From Guadua angustifolia (lineage: Eukaryota; Streptophyta; Magnoliopsida; Poales; Poaceae): a stretch of DNA of 64,000 nucleotides. The notes beneath the pieces were generated by a model. It was not told where the DNA came from, made no database searches, and was given only the letters and a program-made list of their open reading frames with translations. This document shows, in pieces, positions 35,550-46,300 of this stretch; position 1 is the first letter of the stretch, and each line of letters begins with the position of its first letter. The stretch lies in NCBI GenBank assembly GCA_036346375.1, contig JAYEVE010000452.1:39174-103173 (forward strand), in the 5' to 3' direction. A program made the position numbers and the translations under genes.

Positions 35550-36590
35550 GATGTTATAGCAGTGCTACTACCATGTGGGTCAGAAGGAGTGGGTGGTCCC
35601 ACCTATCGATGATGGCAAAGGATGAGCTTGGTTCAATGCTTTAGGACAGGCTAGAGTTTAGGTTAAAATTGTACTTACCGAGGATGATTATCTTGTCCTA
35701 AGTTTTTGGTAATTTTGTGGGTGTGAAATTTAAGCAATTTTTGTCATTTTATAAAAGTTTCAGCTCAAAATGTTTTGTGTGAAATTTATAAAAGTTTTGA
35801 CAATCCTGCTGCATCAGGGTTTTGTTTTGTGATTTTTATTTTCCTAGATAAAAAATTAGCTTTATTTTATCTGAAAATTTTTTATGTGGTATTAATGGTC
35901 ACTGAGAGTTACCATAAAAATTTCATATAGTTACCATTTATATTTATTTTTATAAAAATTCTAACATTAATAATATTGCTTTTAAATTAATTTTATTTCT
36001 GATTTTATAAAATATTCAAATCAACTTTATAATTTTTAAAATTTTTTATGAAAGTTGTTTTAGAGCTGATGATAATGTGATAAAATTTTTGAGTTAAGAT
36101 AAGGTCTGAGCAAAATGAAATAATTATGACATTAGTGTTGTTCATTGTCACATTATACTGTTTTTGATTTCTTTTCAGTCGTAAATAAGTTCAAATTGCT
36201 TTGAAAATTTTTGGGGATTCCCTGGAGATAATTTTCGACTTATATAATTTTTTCTAGTTTTTATTTGTTTTGGGATTTTGGGTTTTGCATTGTAAATAAG
36301 ATGAAAACAATTAGCATAAAGGTTTTTCCTAAGAACCAAAATCCAAGAAAAATTCAAAAAGATGAAAATTCAGAATAAGATTATATTTCAAACTCATTTT
36401 TATAGTTTATTCATTTTAGAAGAAAAAATTTTATATTGTGACTTATGCTTTTCTTAAGACTAATAGTCAAGAAAAATGAGAGAATTCATAAAATTTAAGT
36501 CAAAATCTTGATTCCATTAATTTTTTATTCAATTCCATTTTTAAATTTTTATTTTTCTCATTTTTGAAGTTTTTGAGACATTACAAGATA
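35550..36590. other. AT-rich stretch, possible further LTR-like end
   Basis: About 1 kb of AT-rich DNA with TTTCAGCTCAAAA-like words also found near 52450. It ends GAGACATTACA near 36585, which resembles the GGGATGTTACA end of the LTR-like family. No gene is seen. Confidence 0.35.
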
Positions 36591-36799
36591 CATGGCAGCT
36601 TCAGAGGTGGAGGCGAAGTCCAGCGGTGACTTGGCTTGGGTGACATGGCACAATCGCAATTGTCCACGTGGGCGTGATCCTACGCCCGACAGCATGAATA
36701 TTTCTTCTCACGATGCCCGCTTTCTGCAGCGTCCATGTTGTTCCTTATACGTCTTGTTTGTTGTCACCCTACGCCCTTGAGCCTGCTGACATCAGGAAC

Positions 36800-37840
36800 C
36801 TACCGTGTGTCTTCCCATCTCTGATACTCCGTGAACAAACCCACCACTCGAAAGCCATAAATTTCTCCGCTCCAAGTTGTCGCCACCGCTTCTTTACTAA
36901 AGAATTGTGACAAGAATATACCTGGATCCATACAGATTGTTGAGCAGGCATCCATTACGTGTGAGCATGGCTTATGTAAGAGACGAGGCTTGTTGAAGAT
37001 GCAGACACATGTTTGACGATGTAGAATGCATTCATGAGCAACTTTACACCGGTTCGTCCCACGTCCGGCTTTCTCTTTACATAGTACTTTGAAACGAAGC
37101 TCTCTCGTGCCCATCTTCAATGCTCTATGCATCTCCCCCTTTTTTCCTTTCTCCTCCAAATACGTACAGATCACCTCTGAGTATTTCACATCAGGATTAT
37201 TCATGCGGACTAACACCCTAGCATAGCGATCCACAAATTACTTTGCAACACCATGAAGAACACCCTCCACTATAGCAACAAGTGGAAGGGTTCTCAGGCC
37301 TCGCATGACCCAATTGTAAACCTTAGCCAATTTTGTCATTATAACCCCATACCGGGCATCATCAGTGTTATAAAGTAATGCACAGTTCTGCTTAGGCTCA
37401 TACTCTATCCATTCGGAGAAGCATTTCGTGGATCTTCCATTCCTCCGAACCAAGTGTGGAGGGTCAGTGGGTAACACTTCCAGTGCTACTAGGGCTTCCT
37501 CTGTGCTAGGCATTGGTCTCTTCGCTGCCTTCGCTGTATGTCTTGATATCAGCTCGTCCAACTTCTTCCACAGTGCATCAAACTTTCTCTGTTGGGTTTG
37601 GTCACACAATCTCTTAAAAAGTTTCGTAAGGTTCTTATTCTTGAACTGCTTGTAAAAGTTAGCACTCATGTGCCGCTTGCACCACCTACTTTGCAGATCA
37701 GGCCATGGATGTGTTTCTTCTACACCTTTCTACAACTGCACGATTGCCTTCAACAGCCCGAGATGCCAATCGTGTATAACACACACTCCAGGCCGCTGAT
37801 TCACAATGCCAGGTTTCACGTTTCTTAGAAATGTTATTGA
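36800..37840 (-). pseudogene. Mutator-like (MULE) transposase C-terminal fragment
   Basis: The minus strand reads DWHLGLLKAI near 37780, then HMSANFYKQFKNKNLTKLF, KCFSEWIEYEP, ARYGVIMTKLAKVYNWVMRG and LPLVAIVEGVLHG. After an in-frame TAA near 37238, where relatives usually have tyrosine, the same frame continues with FVDRYARVLVRM. It ends in a SWIM-type zinc finger (CVCIFNKPRLLHKPCSHVMDAC) near 36960-37030. This is the C-terminal part of a MuDR-class transposase. A second stop near 37728 and the missing N-terminus make it a pseudogene. No terminal inverted repeats were located. Confidence 0.85.
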
Positions 37841-38127
37841 GATGTGGTCTTGTCATATCGATTCGCAAATGTTATTGAGATGAAATGTTATTTATTGAGA
37901 TATTATTGCTAAATGTTTACTTCATAACTTTACATTGTCTAAAATATAGTAAGGGTCATACCAATTTTTTTTTTCATATATAGTTGTTTTACTATTGTAA
38001 AATGTACCGACTGCCTTTCTTCTGCTTTGCCCTGCCGCAAAAGTCCAAGTCCTGCAACGAGCTTGACTGACTCGCCAGCGGTCCAACTTGCTAACCCCAC
38101 CTTGTACTCCAACGAAACTACTAGTTA

Positions 38128-38357
38128 GGGTGTGTTTGGTAGGGATTCAGCTTCTTCAGATTCGTGAATCTGATGAAACTGAAAATTCTAGTTTCACCAG
38201 ATTCGTGAAGCTAGAGCTGTGAGTACATTAAGAGCGTTTAGATCAATAATCTTATTTACATTTTAGACCAAAAATATAAACTTAATTAACTTTATTTTAG
38301 CCTACAAATTTCAGATTTTAGGTGAAGCTGGAATCTAGAGCTCTACCAAACAAGCAC
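38128..38357 (-). mobile_element. Tourist-like MITE, second copy, 230 bp
   Basis: The ends are GGGTGTGTTTGGTAG and, inverted, GTGCTTGTTTGGTAG, with target duplication TTA at 38125-38127 and 38358-38360. The interior is the reverse complement of the MITE at 22189-22418 (GTGAGTACATTAAGAG, ATTTTAGACCAAAAATATAAA). It lies about 0.9 kb upstream of the intact NLR-like gene. Confidence 0.85.
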
Positions 38358-38360
38358 TTA

Positions 38361-39286
38361 ATGCACCGTTGTATAGCTTTTCAAATACTATAGGTGCTTC
38401 CTTCCATCTGAATACATGTATTTTAGGCTCCTGTATTCCCACTGATACATATTTACAAAAAAAACTGTATCACCTTTCTTCATTATATATTCGATCATGT
38501 GTCTTGCTCTAGTCCGTAATAGTAAATAATATTTAAAATAGCTAAAGCAGAGAGGTGTAGAATAAAAAAATAAAGAATTACCTCGAAATTACATAATGAT
38601 ATGTATTTATAAATAAAATTTGAAAGCTGACATGTGCTGGGAAAGAGACATTTGACTACCAAGGCACTGAGGCATGAAATGTTTTGGATGAAACACCTTC
38701 AATAATTAATATCTCAGCCACGGATAGCAAGCAGTGGTAGCGCAAGAAACTGTGTTAATCAATCATGATGTACAGCGCAGAGTACTCCTAGTATCTTATA
38801 GGATTGGAACAAGGGCTGTTGTGTGCGACAATGACAACAACAACAAGGCTCTTTGACACGTCTCCATTTTTCCCCGATAAGAATTGCCTTTTTTTCTTAT
38901 TAGTAATCTTAAGATGCAAGAAAATTTGTTCTTATCAGTATTAATTCGATATGTTTTTTATGTAGAGAATGATATAGCCAAACATCTCTACCTGCAGTGA
39001 ATGACGATGGCCATATCTGCTCATCTTGGCAGTTGGCATGTCCTTCTCAAAACACTAGAACTCTAGAAGTTTGAATATTCGAGGTCTGCCTGTCATTTAC
39101 GAGCAGTCAATGATTCCCTCATCTTTAGTTCTAAGAAAATGATTTCCTCATTTCTGGTAGACTAGTCAGAGGCCAATTTGAGCAAGTAATTGTGTGCGCG
39201 TGCTTTTTTTCAGTACCAATATTCATACACAGAGATCAGCTTTCCGTTCAATTCCCTCTTCAATCTCATACACTGGTGGTTTTGCC
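38361..39286 (+). promoter_or_regulatory. Upstream region of the intact NLR-like gene, probable 5'-UTR intron acceptor
   Basis: No other gene is seen between the MITE and the ATG. At 39204-39213 a run of seven T followed by CAG is a good 3' splice site, and the sequence from 39214 to 39286 would then be the last leader segment. That a 5'-UTR intron exists is inferred. The donor and the transcription start were not identified with confidence. Confidence 0.35.
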
Positions 39287-40750
39287 ATGGAGCTTGCCGT
39301 ATCTGCGGTTACAGGCGAACTTGTGAGCAGATTCATCTCCTTCCTGATGAACAAGTATTCAAGCCATGTACGCTTGGAGGAGAAGGTGGAGAGGTTGCAG
39401 CATCTCCTGATGAGAGTTCGCACCGTGGTCGAGGAGGCAGATGGGCGATACATCACCAACTCCGGCATGCTGACGCAGCTCAAGGCACTTTCAGAGGCCA
39501 TGTATCGAGGCTACCGCGTGTTGGACACCTTCAAGCACCGACTCACTGAGGACAGCACCATGGATGAGGTTAGCGATCCATCCAACTTTCCTTGTGCCGT
39601 TCCTGTCAAGTGTCCTCACACAATTGTATCCAGTAGTAGAAAGTACAAGACCCCGTTCCTTGAATTACGTACTGCCTTAGAAAGCTTAGAAGCTGCAGTT
39701 GCTAACATGACCGAGTTTCTTGTACTTCTAAGTGGATGCGAGCGCATGTCGCGTAAACCCTACGACGCGTATCTCTACATTGACAGCTTCATGTTTGGTC
39801 GACATACTGAAAAGCAGAAGCTCTTGAACTTCTTGTTGCAACAAAACCCATCTGGTGCTCCGGCTGTTCTTCCAATCATAGGGGATCTCGCAGTTGGGAA
39901 GAAGACTCTGGTTGCTCATGTATGCGATGATGAGAGGGTTCGCTCGCGTTTCTCTTCGATCCTGCACTTGAATCGAGACAACTTTTTGGGAGTACTTGAG
40001 CACAAAAGGACCATGTCTGAGATGATGTTGGTAGTTGTCGATTTGGCATCAGATGTGGATGACGAAGACTGGAAAACGTTCTACTCTTTTGTCACTAGGG
40101 TGAGCAAAGCATGCAAAGTGATCATCATAAGCAAAATTCAAAGATTAGCGAGGTTTGGATCAGTGAGGCCAGTTTTTCTCAAGATGCTGTCTTACGAGGA
40201 GTTTAGGTACCTCTTCAAGATACTGGCATTTGGAAGTGCAGACCCAGCAGAACATCCACAACTAGCACAAATAGCAGAACTTGCCAAGGAGCTGCGATTG
40301 GGAGGGTCACTTGTTTCAGCAAATGCGTTTGCGGATGTATTGAGAAGGAATTTGAATGTTCAAGTCTGGCTTTCCATATTAAACAGGTGCAGAAGAGTGG
40401 TTGAGAAAAACCTCTCTGTATATGGTGAGCTTCCAAAGTTACTCTTCGAACAAGGCCATCAGGTAGACTTAACGGACTTTGCTTTGCATCCTGCTTTTCC
40501 ACTTTGCATCATACCTTGTACTAGACGTAGCACAACCAGTGTTCAAATGAAGAAGGAATTACCAAAGGTGACACTTGGAGAACTAGTAGTAGGTCATACT
40601 GATAGGCCAAAAGGAGAGTTCCATCTATTGACATGGGAATCAAGGATACCCCCTCATACTTCGTTTATTCACTTTGTTCCAAGTTGTGCTCAAGGTATGC
40701 CTGAAGGTACTCCATTGTCAGGGAGGAAGCGTCGAAAAGTGTCTATATAA
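39287..40750 (+). CDS. NLR-like protein lacking LRR, Rx-N coiled coil plus degenerate NB-ARC plus family-specific C-terminal module
   Basis: This is an intact 487-residue single-exon ORF. The start at 39287 (GCCATGG context, MELAVSAV) is chosen because copy 5 starts at the same residue; an in-frame ATG 93 bases upstream is ignored. Residues 1-90 form an Rx-type helical domain. Residues 170-184 (FGRHTEKQKLLNFLL) are the usual lead-in to NB-ARC. The P-loop at 197-208 reads IIGDLAVGKKTL, with Lys in place of the Thr/Ser that follows Lys in Walker A. The kinase-2 region (247-262, LVVVDLASDVDDEDW) has one Asp instead of DD. RNBS-B (277-284) lacks TTR. A GLPL-like region lies at 337-365. There is no MHD motif and no LRR. 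Residues 380-487 form a module shared by all copies, with VTLGELV, RPKGEF, TWESRIPP, FIHFVPS and the end SGRKRRKVSI, a likely nuclear localisation signal. CNL relatives are intracellular immune receptors. The substitutions and missing LRR suggest a non-canonical or regulatory role, which is inference. Similar predicted grass proteins are, to my knowledge, annotated only as NB-ARC or RGA-like. Confidence 0.85.
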   Translation: MELAVSAVTGELVSRFISFLMNKYSSHVRLEEKVERLQHLLMRVRTVVEEADGRYITNSGMLTQLKALSEAMYRGYRVLDTFKHRLTEDSTMDEVSDPSNFPCAVPVKCPHTIVSSSRKYKTPFLELRTALESLEAAVANMTEFLVLLSGCERMSRKPYDAYLYIDSFMFGRHTEKQKLLNFLLQQNPSGAPAVLPIIGDLAVGKKTLVAHVCDDERVRSRFSSILHLNRDNFLGVLEHKRTMSEMMLVVVDLASDVDDEDWKTFYSFVTRVSKACKVIIISKIQRLARFGSVRPVFLKMLSYEEFRYLFKILAFGSADPAEHPQLAQIAELAKELRLGGSLVSANAFADVLRRNLNVQVWLSILNRCRRVVEKNLSVYGELPKLLFEQGHQVDLTDFALHPAFPLCIIPCTRRSTTSVQMKKELPKVTLGELVVGHTDRPKGEFHLLTWESRIPPHTSFIHFVPSCAQGMPEGTPLSGRKRRKVSI

Positions 40751-41058
40751 TCTTACAACATGATGCATGTCTAATGTAGTAGCGGCTGTAACATTTTCAG
40801 CCACGTGCTTCTCAGCAAAGTATGACCTTGATATATAACAATTTATAGATATAGCAGCGCATGTCAGCAAAGTTATTGTTAGCTATCCTCGTGTTGTTGC
40901 AAAATCTTATTGTCTTTTCTCAGGAATATGTCGTCTTATTTTGTACTACCTTTGTTTCCAGTACGCACATTTGGCCATAAACTTATCGAATTATATGTTG
41001 GTTGAAACTATGAAAAATGTACCGAATGGAAGTACTTTTGACCGCATGAAAAATCTAA

Positions 41059-41283
41059 GAGAAAAACTAACCAACGGTATACCGTTGCAACGGTATAGGA
41101 TGAAACTTACCCGTGAAACATGAAACTTTGGTTGAAACTTATCTGTGAAACTCGAAAACCTGATGAAACTTACCCGTGAAACATCATGAAACTTACCCGC
41201 GAAACCTAGCAATGAAACTTACCCGTGAAACTAATGAAACATGCTATACCGTTGCAACGGTATACCGTTGGGTAGTTGCTCTC
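41059..41283. mobile_element. MULE-type MITE, 225 bp, 9-bp target duplication
   Basis: Terminal inverted repeats of 39 bp match at 36 positions; the inner part of each arm is itself a palindrome, ACCGTTGCAACGGT. The element is flanked by AAAATCTAA at 41050-41058 and 41284-41292, a 9-bp duplication typical of Mutator-like elements. Block B at about 15700-15712 carries the same flank with a single AAAATCTAA and no insert. The interior is a run of ATGAAACTTACCCGTGAAAC units. No coding capacity. Confidence 0.9.
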
Positions 41284-41645
41284 AAAATCTAAATATGCGT
41301 GTACACTAGCGTCTGGAAACAGATGTGTGGAGTGCTGTTCAGCGACATTGTTGGTTCAAGTTAAATGAATAGTAGGAGGGATGAAATGATTGGCTGTACC
41401 GGTAAATATGAATTTGGTGCCCTTCAGCGAAATGATTGTTGGTTCAGCGACATTGTTTGTTATTATATTTTTCTTGTTAGAGAATATTTAAGAAAGTGGA
41501 ATTTATTTGTTGATATATTGTTTTTTCTGTTTTTGTTAGAGATTTTCTAGAGTGGTGCAAAGAGGAGGTGGTGTAGGAGAGGCAGATGAACCACCACTGC
41601 TAGTTTCTTTTAAAGTAGTAAAGAAATGGTAAAAATAAAATAAAA

Positions 41646-41975
41646 TCTTCTCCGAAAATTATCCCCGCTAAGGTGAAGAATCGAAGAGAAGTGGGAGCGA
41701 ACCCTCTCATCATTGCAAACGTGCGTGACGCGAGTTTTCTTCCCGACAAAACGGCCACCGATGATTGCAAGCACAGTAAGAGAACTATTAAGAGGGTGAA
41801 TGTCCAACAAGATGTTGATGACCTTTTTCTGCTCGGCGTGGCGACCAGACCTGAAGTTTTCCATGTACAGGTAAATGCCATATGGTCCACGGGAAATGCG
41901 TTCGCATCCGCCCAAAAGTACAACTAATTCAGCCGTATTAGCAGCAGCAGAAGCATCAAGATTACCCACGACTGA
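41646..41975 (-). pseudogene. NLR-like family, central fragment (copy 7)
   Basis: Reading downwards it gives ELVVLLGGCERISRGPYG, YLYMENFRSGRHAEQKKV, the P-loop IIGGRFVGKKTRV, HVCNDERVRSHFSSILHL and SGDNFRR, where unrelated AT-rich sequence begins at 41646. It aligns with residues 140-235 of the intact gene. It is close to copy 2 in block B, of which it is the duplicate. It has neither the coiled coil nor the C-terminal module. It is convergent with the intact gene, whose stop lies 0.9 kb away. Confidence 0.8.
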
Positions 41976-42959
41976 TTTGGTTGTGTACCAAGATGGTGGC
42001 GTTCGGCAAAAATCTATTTGTGCTTTTAAGTATTATACTGGAAAGCTCTCTCTTCTGATGACAAGAACATGCCGACTCCCAAGTTGAAGCTCCTTTGGCT
42101 TGATCCTGAGCCTTCGACCCGTGGCAGAATTGTCAAAGACGAATATTTGTTGAACTCATGCGTTAATTTGACTCATGTAACAATACATCTTCCACATATG
42201 ACAACGTACGTATGCATGTCATATATTCTCTCCAGTGAGAATAAAAAAAATGATGTCCTATAATGCATGCATTCAAACAACATTTTGGTAAATAATTAGA
42301 TTGGTCTGAAAATGATGAGTAAATTTGTCTAGAAAAAACTTCGTAATGTTATCAATCCGTTAGTATTCAAATTTATATATTGGAGACCGTGCCATTGTTT
42401 CGAACATTTTCCCTGATTGGAGGTAGTAACACTACTACGGAAAGGTCATTTAGTCCCGGTCCAAAATCGCCTTTAGTACGGTTTTGAACCGATACGAGCC
42501 ATCCGGGATCGATGCTCAAGGCATCGATCCGGTTCCTCACCCGATCTTGATAGAGTATCGATGCGGTTCGAATCTGCGTGGCGGTGCGTTGGGAACCCCT
42601 AAGGACCTCATCGATCTGGGTTGGTGTCTCCAGCGTCGATGATAAACTTCTCATCGATGCCGGTTGGTTTCTCCAACCGATGCTGATGTTTTGTATATAT
42701 ATAGGTCTATTTCTCCAGTAGCTATTATATATATGTGTGTGTGTTAAATCACAACTAATTAAAAGCACAGATAATCAATCATGCACTTTGCCTGATAATT
42801 AAATCACTGAACATTCATTAACAAATTTAATTACATCTAATAGATTAAAATATGTACACATATTTGTTCTTCTGCTCATCGTCTAATGTATCAATATATA
42901 TGTACACAACTTTAATTACAACTTTAGTATTTTTTCCCTTTGGTTCATCGGGATCTTTT

Positions 42960-45900
42960 ACGCGCATCGCTCTTGCTAGCCGTAGATGTCGACTCAAACA
43001 GATTCATTGGTCCTTATCGAAGGGCCCCACCGTTAAAATTTAGTTCGTGAAACTTCGCCTTTTGGATTTATGACCTCATCATAAATAAAGCCGACGAGTT
43101 GTTCTTGAATTGCTCTCACTCGTGCGGTGAGAGTTCGAACCTGTTCCGCCAAATATTGAGGTACCTATCGTTAAGTCATTAACTAATCAATACTTGAATT
43201 TGTACAAGATATAAGGAGTACTTATACATCATTAAAGCTAGTAATTATATTAACTCACCCCTTGTTGCCTTTTAGCATGCGGTTGGTGGCTCTGGTTTGG
43301 TGTGCATAAACTTCGCATACATAGTAGCCGCATAAATTGTTACCCGTGGTGAGTCAAGATCTGCGGTGAAAAAAAAGTTGAAAGCGTGAAATGGATGCAA
43401 GGAAATTAAGTTAACTAACTAAAAAGCTAGCATTATGATATCGTACATGAGTGGCAATTGTAATGTCAAATTTCTCCTTGAATCATACGTTTTTATGCGG
43501 AACCGTGTGAATGCACTATACATGTGATTCTGAATTGTACATGATTAGAATTTGTTTCAAATTGAAGGAAATAGAACTAGTACGATAATGAAAGGAACAA
43601 GAATTAATACCGGTTGAGCATGTCGATAAAGTTTTGACACTTTTCAACTGGTCTCCTTTGCGAGTCCATAATTATGATCGAGCTACGATCTAGCTCGATT
43701 ATAAGAAGAATCCGATGAAAACTATACATAGATGTGTCAGCGTAGATAACTAATTAGTTCTAACATCGTGTTATGAAAAAGGAGTAGAATGAGGTGGTGC
43801 GAAAACACGTACTCAAATGAGTAGGCTAGATATATCTTTGACCCATTAGCGCATTGAATCGTTAGTCTCTGTTTTCGCTTAGGTGGTCTCTAACGGTTGT
43901 CGCGTTGATAACTCTTTGGGTCCATGAAGCCTATGTCGAAAATCGATCCCTTCGGCATCTTTGTATCTCCATGCTACATAAGAAATTAGTTAGGCTTGCA
44001 AGTTAGTATAGTACAAGGAAGTGCGATAGTTTTTGCAAATAATTAAGACACTTACAGAGTCCGACAACCCATCAAGCTCACGCCGAGGGCGTCATGCAGT
44101 ATAGATCATATATGTAGTCGATCGACAAAAATTCACCTTCACCGCGAAAAAAATCTTGTTGCTTAAACTTGACAATGAATATCGTAGACCATGCTTGGTG
44201 GCGTCCAAGTACCATTCATGAAATTGCCGCATCTTTGTCGTTAGTTGGGCGGCTCTCATCACGACCAATGACCCGCCCACTTTAAATAACCATTTTACTT
44301 GGGCAAACTCAATCTTTTCCGTGCCTAATATTTGATTTGCGTTAAGGCGGTTTCATCGAAGAATTTTTGCATCTCCTTACCCTTCCCTCGGTGACATCTT
44401 CTTCTTGGGGCATTCCTTACTCAATGTCTTTCGTAGTTTGATTGGCGAGGCATTTCTTTTTATCCTTCAAATTTTTAATAGTCATTAAGCCTTTATAAAA
44501 TTATTACATGCGAGTTGAACCTTCTTCTCTGGTGACTTGGGTTTAAGAAATTTAGTTACCTCTCCTTTTACCACCTTCTTGGTCTCCTCATCGTTCATAT
44601 CATACGGCCGCCGGAAGTTCATGACTTCTTGGATTGGGTGGAGGACCCGTCTTCTTGGGAGCTAATGGCCAAGTGGCTTGTTTCCTTGGTCGGCGCCTTC
44701 TTGGGAGGAGACGGTCTTCTTGTGGCGCTTATATGCGCGGGAGGTGGTGTAGTCGGCGCCTTCTTGGGAGGAGGCAGGCTTCTTTCAGGCTTATATCGCG
44801 AGGAGATGGTGTAGGAGGCGGGCTTCTCGGGCTTATATCGCAGGAGGTGGTGTAGAGTCGGCGCCTTCTTGGGAGAAGCAGGTTTCTTCTCGGGCTTCTT
44901 CAGCGGAGAGGACACGCCCATGTTATCTCGAAAAATTATGTACCGTTTGCACCACAGGATGAAATTGTGTCTGCCTCTCCTAACCGTAGTCCGTCACCTC
45001 CGAGAATTTGAGGTCAAGGTCCTCGTACTCAAGCAGAACCTCCTCCACAAGAGACCTTGGAGTATCTGACGGTATATGTTGGCCATGGATAAGCTGCCCG
45101 GCTCTAATGGGTGAGCCATGCCATCGGCCGCCTTCAAGGTAAGGTTCGCGCTTGGATATGCAGCTCACAAGGTGTCCATATGTCGATGTCGTCTACTGGG
45201 ATACTTGTCCAAGTTAAACCTGACCAGGAAGCGCAGCTACTTCACGTCCTGGAGGGGCTGATGATGTCGAGGATTACTTGAGGTTCTTGGCCCGTCTCGT
45301 CGTTGTTGGCTCAAGGCTAGCTGCACCTCTCTTCGGATCTCTTCTTGCATTCTCTCATTTGTTTGATTCAGCGTTCTTCAAGCGCACTAAGTCATTGTGT
45401 CTGTCGAGCCTTGCTCCTCGCCCGACTCCTATAGGTCTCGGCGTCTTGGCGAAACCAACCTTCCACGGGACAACGCCGATGCCTCGTGTACGTCCGTGGT
45501 GCTCTGGATTTTGCGGGGCCCTTGTTAGCTCGTCGTTCTCCTGTTTGGCACAAAGCTACTACAGGAAGACTCCTCGATGGATGTACAAGCCTTACGCCAC
45601 ATCTCTTAGCACCTCCCCAAACCACGGCATTGCCGTTATCATCAAGGGTGCCGCCGTGAGCATAGAACCAATGCTTTGCTCTGTCGGGCCAATCCGTTGT
45701 TCTTGGTGCGATACCCTTCGCTAGCGTGTCTGTTCCCTCTTCTCCCATTTTGGTATTGCATGGCGGTAACCACCGTAGTGAGTCGGTAGTGATAATTCTT
45801 CTTCATGCATTGACTTATTCTTCTCACTCAAACTTTGAACCGTCCAAAGTCTTGTAGTTCTAAACGCATCCGATGATCTTGCAACTTTGGGTGCTTGTTG

Positions 45901-46300
45901 AAGTCGAGGCGTTCGATTCTTCTTGATATACTCCGTGTTGACTTCTTTTTATAAGTGCGGAATCGACCGCCATCTTCTTGAGAGTGTAACTCTTCACCTT
46001 CTCTTCGGTCCCTTGGGGAAGGTGAATGTCTCCTTCACATCGTTCCAAAGCATGTTCTTCGTATCTTGAGGACTGATCCCATTTTGCTATGCTAATTGCC
46101 ACGTGGTCCCTAACGTGGGACGCATGATGCGAATTGAGGCGCCCAAGCGCCCCAGGGTGCAAGAGGTCGGCCGTCTCGCCGACTTCGGTGATAACATGTC
46201 TTGCCTTCTTCTTCTTGCTTGGACCTCGGCGTGATTGCTGCTGGTTGACCGTCTGAAAGCATGGTACAATCATGAACGGGTCGAGGATGTTGGCTTAGCA
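42960..46300 (-). pseudogene. CACTA second gene (grass En/Spm ORF2-type), decayed
   Basis: Near 45748-45600 the minus strand reads LAKGIAPRTTDWPDRAKHWF and YAHGGTLDDNGNAVVWGG, a conserved block of the non-TNP2 protein of grass CACTA elements. Around 45480-45400 TYRSRARSKAR follows. A Lys/Pro/Ala-rich segment with repeated PPKKAPT words is at 44921-44620, and MRQFHEWYLDATKHGL at 44240-44190. The N-terminal part near 46270-45860 includes KSYTLKKMAVDSALIKRS. The frame breaks many times. Its role in transposition is inferred from position in related elements, where this protein is thought to bind subterminal repeats. Confidence 0.7.

Larger units (their letters stand above)
40440..42429. repeat. 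Segmental duplication block C
   Basis: This is the paralogue of block B (15085-17004). It contains the C-terminal end and 3' flank of the intact gene, a convergent NLR-like fragment (-) and the common flank. Compared with B it has a 225-bp MITE (41059-41283) and a 436-bp deletion replaced by about 230 bp (41417-41646). It is cut at 42429 by the CACTA element, beyond which the flank resumes at 58586. Confidence 0.8.

Noticed and set aside
39194..39286. Upstream in-frame ATG extending the NLR-like ORF by 31 residues
   Set aside because: The extra residues have no counterpart in copy 5, include a likely 3' splice site (T-run plus CAG at 39204-39213), and the internal ATG at 39287 has the better GCCATGG context.
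44619..44921. Independent proline/lysine-rich protein gene
   Set aside because: It lies in the path of the decayed CACTA second gene, and such PPKKAPT-type segments are expected within that protein.
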